Assembly (NCBI GenBank): GCA_947450405.1
Contig: CANFVI010000014.1
Span: 1-19,981, forward strand
Origin: Flavobacteriales bacterium
GTDB lineage: Bacteria > Bacteroidota > Bacteroidia > NS11-12g > UBA955
DNA length: 19,981 bases
Reading direction: 5' to 3'
Both the position numbers and the translations under genes were made by a program. The notes below the pieces were generated by a model. It worked only from the letters and a program-made list of their open reading frames with translations, did not search any database and had not been told where the DNA came from. Below are positions 15,588-19,981 of the stretch, in pieces. Positions within the stretch are counted from its first letter, which is position 1. Each line of letters opens with the position of its first letter.

Positions 15588-18407
15588 ATGCCAAAAGACA
15601 ACTCTATAAAACACGTTCTTATAATTGGCAGTGGTCCAATTATTATTGGCCAAGCCTGTGAATTTGATTATGCTGGTTCACAAGCGGCCCGAAGCCTAAG
15701 AGAAGAAGGCATAACTGTCTCTTTAATTAACAGCAATCCTGCAACCATTATGACGGACAAAATAAACGCAGATCACGTTTATTTGTTGCCATTAACGGTT
15801 CAAAGCATTGAGCAAATTCTTCAAGAACATAAAATTGATGCTGTACTTCCTACAATGGGTGGACAAACGGCATTAAATCTTGCAAAAGAAGCTGAAGAAA
15901 TTGGTTTATGGGAGAAATATAACTGTCGTATAATCGGGGTAAATATTGCGGCTATTGACAATATGGAAGATCGTGAGAAATTCCGTAAGTTAATGGTTGA
16001 ATTGGGAGTAGGCGTTGCACCTAGCCAAGTAGCCAATAGTTATTTGGAAGGTAAAGAAATTGCACAGCGCATTGGTTTCCCATTGGTAATTAGACCTAGT
16101 TATACTCTAGGTGGTACTGGCGGAAGTTTCGTACACAAAAAAGAAGAATTCGATCGTGCCTTACAACGAGGATTAGAAGCGAGTCCAGTTCATGAAGTAT
16201 TGGTTGAAAAAGCAGTACTTGGCTGGAAAGAATACGAATTAGAATTGTTGCGTGATTCAAAAGACGATATTGCAATTATTTGTACCATTGAGAATTTTGA
16301 CCCAATGGGAATTCATACTGGAGATAGTATTACAGTTGCACCAGCCATGACATTAAGTGATACCGCATTCCAAAGAATGCGCGACATGTCATTCAAAATG
16401 ATGCGTTCAATGGGAGTATTTGCTGGAGGTTGCAACGTTCAATTTTCGGTAAATCCTGAGAACGAAGAAATTATTGCCATTGAAATTAATCCAAGGGTAA
16501 GTAGAAGTTCTGCATTGGCATCGAAAGCAACGGGTTACCCTATTGCTAAAATTGCGGCAAAACTAGCAATTGGTTATTACTTAGATGAATTAAAAAATCC
16601 GGTTACAAAAACAACAAGTGCATTTTTTGAACCAGCCATTGACTATGTAATTGTAAAAATACCACGTTGGAATTTCGACAAATTCCATGGATCTGATAAA
16701 ACCTTAGGGCTTCAAATGAAGAGTGTTGGTGAGGTTATGGCAATTGGCCGTAGCTTCCAAGAAGCACTTCAAAAAGCTTGTCAAAGTCTTGAAATTGGCC
16801 GCCACGGACTAGGTGCGGATGGTAAAGGAAGTAGAAATTTAGAAGAATTAATTGACGGGTTAGAGCATGCAAGTTGGAATAGAATTTTCCAAATTAAAGA
16901 TGCACTTTCTTTGGGAGTTCCGATTTCATCTGTTCAAAAAATCACCAGAATTGACCGTTGGTTCCTTGAGCAAATTGCAGATTTGGTTAAAACTGATACT
17001 GAAATTAGAAGATTCAACTTGGACAATATCCCTCAATTAATTTTAAAATCAGCGAAAGAAAAAGGATACTCAGACGAGCAAATTGCTTGGTTAATGGGTG
17101 GAAATACAACCGCTGATGAAGTATACGAAAAACGCAAATCCTTAGGAATAAAAAGAGTATACAAAATGGTTGATACATGTAGCGCGGAATTTCCAAGTCC
17201 TACAAACTATTTTTACTCAACATTTGAGGCTGAAAACGAAAGTGTATTTTCCGACAAAAAGAAAGTTTTTGTGTTGGGAAGTGGCCCAAATAGAATTGGT
17301 CAAGGTATTGAATTTGATTATAGTTGCGTACATGGAATTTTGGCAGCCAGAGAATCTGGTTACGAAGCAATCATGATTAACTGTAATCCTGAAACTGTGA
17401 GTACGGATTTCGATATGGCCGACAAACTTTATTTTGAACCAGTTTATTGGGAGCATTTGTGGGAACTCATTGAAAACGAGAAACCAGAAGGTGTGGTTGT
17501 TCAATTAGGCGGACAAACGGCACTTAAATTGGCAGAAAAACTACACGAAAGAGGAATCAAAATAATTGGTACCTCATACGACAGCATGGACATTGCTGAA
17601 GATAGAGGTCGTTTTAGCGATTTATTGGCTGAATTAAATATCCCTTATCCAAAATATGGTGTTGCATTAGACGCTGAAGAAGCAATTGTAATTGCAAATA
17701 AAGTTGGATATCCAGTTCTTGTTAGACCTAGCTATGTATTAGGTGGACAAGGTATGGTGATTGTAATCAACGATGAGGATTTAGAAAAGGCGGTAGTTAA
17801 ACTTCTTGGTGATTTACCGGGTAATAGGGTTTTGATTGACCATTTCTTAGATAGGGCTGAAGAAGCAGAGTCAGATTGTATTTGCGATGGTGAAAATGTT
17901 CATATCATTGGAATGATGGAACACATTGAACCTGCAGGAATTCATAGTGGTGACAGCAGCGCGGTTTTACCTCCGTTCAATTTGAGCGAAAATGTGCTAA
18001 ACCAAATGACAGAGTACACCGAAAAGATTGCAAAATCTTTGAACGTAGTGGGTTTATTAAACATTCAATTTGCCATCAAAGAAGAAAAGGTTTATGTAAT
18101 TGAAGCAAATCCTAGGGCTTCTAGAACGGTTCCTTTCATTTGTAAGGCATACGACGTTCCATATGTAAATATGGCAATGAAAGTAATGTTGGGTGTAAAC
18201 AAAGTAACTGATTTCAAAATATCAGAAAGACCAGCGGGTTGGGCAATTAAACAACCGGTATTTAGCTTTGATAAATTCCCGAATGTAAATAGAGAATTAG
18301 GCCCTGAAATGAAGAGTACAGGAGAATCTATACTGTTTATTAAAGACTTAAAAGATCCTCAATTTAGAGAGCTCTACAAGCAAAAAAGCATGTATTTGTC
18401 ATATTAA
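15588..18407 (+). CDS. carB: Carbamoyl-phosphate synthase large subunit, lacking the C-terminal allosteric domain
   Basis: CarB makes carbamoyl phosphate from bicarbonate, ATP and ammonia supplied by the glutaminase subunit CarA, for arginine and pyrimidine synthesis. Two homologous ATP-grasp halves are clear: the first begins VLIIGSGPIIIGQACEFDYAG and carries EINPRVSRSSALASKATGYP; the second begins VFVLGSGPNRIGQGIEFDYS and carries EANPRASRTVPF. The oligomerisation segment lies between them. The protein ends soon after LGPEMKSTGES, with a short tail (KQKSMYLSY) at the point where E. coli CarB (1073 aa) continues into its MGS-like domain of about 140 residues that binds UMP and ornithine. That domain is absent, and a strong terminator follows two bases after the stop, so this is the natural end and not a frameshift. 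I chose ATG 15588 (939 aa); the TTG at 15570 lies inside the -7 promoter element. carA is not in the window. Confidence 0.96.
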   Translation: MPKDNSIKHVLIIGSGPIIIGQACEFDYAGSQAARSLREEGITVSLINSNPATIMTDKINADHVYLLPLTVQSIEQILQEHKIDAVLPTMGGQTALNLAKEAEEIGLWEKYNCRIIGVNIAAIDNMEDREKFRKLMVELGVGVAPSQVANSYLEGKEIAQRIGFPLVIRPSYTLGGTGGSFVHKKEEFDRALQRGLEASPVHEVLVEKAVLGWKEYELELLRDSKDDIAIICTIENFDPMGIHTGDSITVAPAMTLSDTAFQRMRDMSFKMMRSMGVFAGGCNVQFSVNPENEEIIAIEINPRVSRSSALASKATGYPIAKIAAKLAIGYYLDELKNPVTKTTSAFFEPAIDYVIVKIPRWNFDKFHGSDKTLGLQMKSVGEVMAIGRSFQEALQKACQSLEIGRHGLGADGKGSRNLEELIDGLEHASWNRIFQIKDALSLGVPISSVQKITRIDRWFLEQIADLVKTDTEIRRFNLDNIPQLILKSAKEKGYSDEQIAWLMGGNTTADEVYEKRKSLGIKRVYKMVDTCSAEFPSPTNYFYSTFEAENESVFSDKKKVFVLGSGPNRIGQGIEFDYSCVHGILAARESGYEAIMINCNPETVSTDFDMADKLYFEPVYWEHLWELIENEKPEGVVVQLGGQTALKLAEKLHERGIKIIGTSYDSMDIAEDRGRFSDLLAELNIPYPKYGVALDAEEAIVIANKVGYPVLVRPSYVLGGQGMVIVINDEDLEKAVVKLLGDLPGNRVLIDHFLDRAEEAESDCICDGENVHIIGMMEHIEPAGIHSGDSSAVLPPFNLSENVLNQMTEYTEKIAKSLNVVGLLNIQFAIKEEKVYVIEANPRASRTVPFICKAYDVPYVNMAMKVMLGVNKVTDFKISERPAGWAIKQPVFSFDKFPNVNRELGPEMKSTGESILFIKDLKDPQFRELYKQKSMYLSY

Positions 18408-18408
18408 C

Positions 18409-18435
18409 AAAAAAGGCGCCTAAGGCGCCTTTTTT
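18409..18435. terminator. Bidirectional terminator between carB and ricT
   Basis: A perfect 12-base stem (AAAAAAGGCGCC with GGCGCCTTTTTT) closes a TAA loop. It has a run of six T on either strand, so it can end both carB from the left and the convergent RicT-family gene from the right. Confidence 0.93.
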
Positions 18436-18453
18436 GTTATAAATATTTTCTAA

Positions 18454-19929
18454 TTATGATTGTGGTGGAGAACTTGGTGGTGTGTTACCGCCAGCATTAT
18501 TACCACCGTCATTGTTTCTAGGACCTTTATTTTTATTGTAAGGTTTCTTGAATTTATTCGGATTCCGATTTGGTTGATTCGGGTTTTGAGAATTCGGATT
18601 ATTAGGTTTAGGAGAATTCACAACCGAACCTTCAACATTTGGTGCTGCAGTGTTGTTGTTTGCAGGACGGTTGTTGTTTGGTTTGTTGTTGTTAAATCCA
18701 GGTCGGTTGTTATTTGGTCGATTCTGAGGAGCATTTCCCCCTTCTCTCTTGTTGTTGTTATTTCTGTTGCGATTATTGTTGTTGTTTCTAGGACCTTTTA
18801 AATCTAACTTTTTTAATCCTTCAAATTCATTGTCCTTCAATAATTCAGCATTGTCGATAAACCCATTTGCTTTTTCATCAGCAATAATTTTATCTAAAAT
18901 TTCGTTTGCAGGTGCCAAATCGGTCAATGTAGCACTTTGAATCCCATTTTTGTTAGACTCCATGCACTCATTTACCAAGGCAACTGGCAATGGAACCCAA
19001 GTAGGATTATCATCATAAGAGAACCAAATAAGCTGTTTTAGGATATCTGTTTTCTTTGCATACGCAACACCCGTAACTGTATCAATTTTAACAATTTTCG
19101 CTTTTGGAAAAGCTTCGGTTGCTTCTAGATACATATCTAATTCAAAATTCAAGCAACATTTCAAACGACCACACTGACCGGCCAATTTTTCCATGTTGAT
19201 ACTTAAATTCTGAGAACGGGCAGCCCCTGTATTTACTTGCTTGTAGTCGGTTAACCAACTAGAGCAACATAATTCTCTACCACAAACACCAATACCACCC
19301 AAACGTGAAGCTTCTTCACGGTAGCTGATATGGCGCATTTCAATTTTTACTTTAAACTCATCGGCATATCGCTTGATAAGTTCTCTAAAATCTACGCGAG
19401 ATTCAGCGGTATAAAAGAATATTACTTTTCTACCGTCTCCTTGAAATTCGATATCCGAAATTTTCATTGCCAAATTCAATTCAAAAGAAATAGTGCGTGC
19501 TTTTTCAAGCGTTGCATTCTCTTTTGCCTTGGCAATTTCATATTTCTCCATTTCTTTTTCGTTGGCAACACGAAGAATTGGAGCAATTTCTTCCGAATCT
19601 TCACGAACACGATATTTCTTTAACTGCAAACGAACAATTTCACCTGTTGCAGATACAGTTCCAATATCGTAGCCCAAACTACCTTCACAAACAACGTAAT
19701 CGCCGGTGAATAAATCTAAATTATGAGTGTTCCTGTAGAACTCTTTGCGACTGCCTTTGAATCTAACTTCAACAATATCAAATGGTTTATAACCATCTGG
19801 AAGGTCCATGTCTTTAAACCAGTCATAGACGTTTAATGCATTACAGCCGCTTGTTCCACAAGTTCCGTTGCTCTGACACCCCGAGGGTGCGCAACCGCCA
19901 CTTTTAGTACCACATGATGAACAAGACAT
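18454..19929 (-). CDS. ricT: PSP1/RicT (YaaT) family protein with Cys-rich head and Asn-rich tail
   Basis: A 491-residue soluble protein. The central PSP1 C-terminal-type domain (about 100-265) has the family motif YADEFKVKIEMRHISYREEA followed by two Cys clusters, GVCGRELCC (Cys216, 221, 222) and GQCGRLKCC (Cys253, 258, 259). In Bacillus subtilis, RicT works with RicA and RicF in an Fe-S-containing complex that guides RNase Y mRNA processing. Whether that role holds in Bacteroidota is not shown by this sequence. The first 29 residues hold six more Cys (3, 6, 13, 18, 24, 29) in a Gly/Ser-rich stretch that could bind a metal or cluster. From about residue 375 the protein is Asn-, Pro-, Gly- and Arg-rich and surely disordered. 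The ATG at 19929 is preceded by AT-rich DNA with no Shine-Dalgarno sequence. The gene is convergent with carB and shares its terminator. Confidence 0.85.
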   Translation of the reverse strand: MSCSSCGTKSGGCAPSGCQSNGTCGTSGCNALNVYDWFKDMDLPDGYKPFDIVEVRFKGSRKEFYRNTHNLDLFTGDYVVCEGSLGYDIGTVSATGEIVRLQLKKYRVREDSEEIAPILRVANEKEMEKYEIAKAKENATLEKARTISFELNLAMKISDIEFQGDGRKVIFFYTAESRVDFRELIKRYADEFKVKIEMRHISYREEASRLGGIGVCGRELCCSSWLTDYKQVNTGAARSQNLSINMEKLAGQCGRLKCCLNFELDMYLEATEAFPKAKIVKIDTVTGVAYAKKTDILKQLIWFSYDDNPTWVPLPVALVNECMESNKNGIQSATLTDLAPANEILDKIIADEKANGFIDNAELLKDNEFEGLKKLDLKGPRNNNNNRNRNNNNKREGGNAPQNRPNNNRPGFNNNKPNNNRPANNNTAAPNVEGSVVNSPKPNNPNSQNPNQPNRNPNKFKKPYNKNKGPRNNDGGNNAGGNTPPSSPPQS

Positions 19930-19942
19930 ATATATATTTTAA

Positions 19943-19980
19943 AACTGCCAAAGCAGTTGTTTTACAATGTTACAAATTTA
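19943..19980 (-). promoter_or_regulatory. Possible -7 element and leader hairpin upstream of ricT
   Basis: On the minus strand, 19980-19973 reads TAAATTTG, an exact TAnnTTTG match. The matching -33 element would lie outside the window. Between it and the ATG at 19929 is a six-base hairpin (AACTGC/GCAGTT with a CAAA loop, 19943-19958). Followed on the minus strand by a short T run, it could alternatively be the end of an upstream minus-strand gene's terminator. With the window ending here the two cannot be separated. Confidence 0.35.
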
Positions 19981-19981
19981 A

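Noticed and set aside
18460..18801. Plus-strand hydrophobic frame of 113 codons antisense to the ricT tail
   Set aside because: The Val/Ile-rich sequence is the complement of AAC/AAT Asn codons in the real gene; it also starts directly after the shared terminator but has no family resemblance.

Overview
The window is a piece of an AT-rich Bacteroidota chromosome. The evidence is a type IX secretion (T9SS) cassette (PorP/SprF-type membrane protein plus a cargo with SprB repeats and a gliding-motility-type C-terminal sorting domain), the rpsO-pnp gene order, genes without Shine-Dalgarno sequences, and matches to the Bacteroidota promoter pattern (TTG, then TAnnTTTG). I cannot name the genus. 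No tRNA, rRNA, CRISPR array, insertion sequence or phage gene is visible.

Layout. 1-2380: the last codons of rpsO, a terminator, then pnp (polynucleotide phosphorylase) with its own terminator. 2446-3630 (minus): a GT87-like membrane glycosyltransferase whose start lies seven bases beyond the terminator of the operon upstream. 3678-12692 (minus): an apparent three-gene operon with gaps of 14 and 19 bases. It encodes a 1637-residue secreted cargo (SprB repeats, HYR-like modules, thrombospondin type 3 calcium-binding repeats, T9SS type B sorting domain), a PorP/SprF-family outer-membrane protein, and a 1038-residue periplasmic protein (PorE-like propeller, carboxypeptidase-regulatory domain, OmpA domain, then type 3 repeats and a SPOR domain). 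12693-13111: non-coding. 13112-15526: a divergent pair made of a fused phytol-kinase-like/DUF92 (VTE5-VTE6-like) protein and a homogentisate-phytyltransferase-like UbiA prenyltransferase. 15588-18407: carB without the usual C-terminal allosteric domain, preceded by a good promoter candidate with an inverted repeat over its -33 element. 18409-18435: a shared bidirectional terminator. 18454-19929 (minus): a RicT/PSP1-family protein with a cysteine-rich head and an Asn-rich tail.

How the genes may work together. The secretion cassette reads as one unit: a large adhesin-like surface protein, its partner in the outer membrane, and a peptidoglycan-anchored periplasmic protein. Calcium-binding repeats occur in both the cargo and the anchor. 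The divergent pair suggests activation of a free isoprenoid alcohol (phytol or a similar prenol) by two successive phosphorylations and transfer of the prenyl chain to an aromatic acceptor. This would be an unexpected tocopherol- or prenylquinone-like salvage route and is the most intriguing biology here. The remaining genes are core metabolism and RNA turnover.
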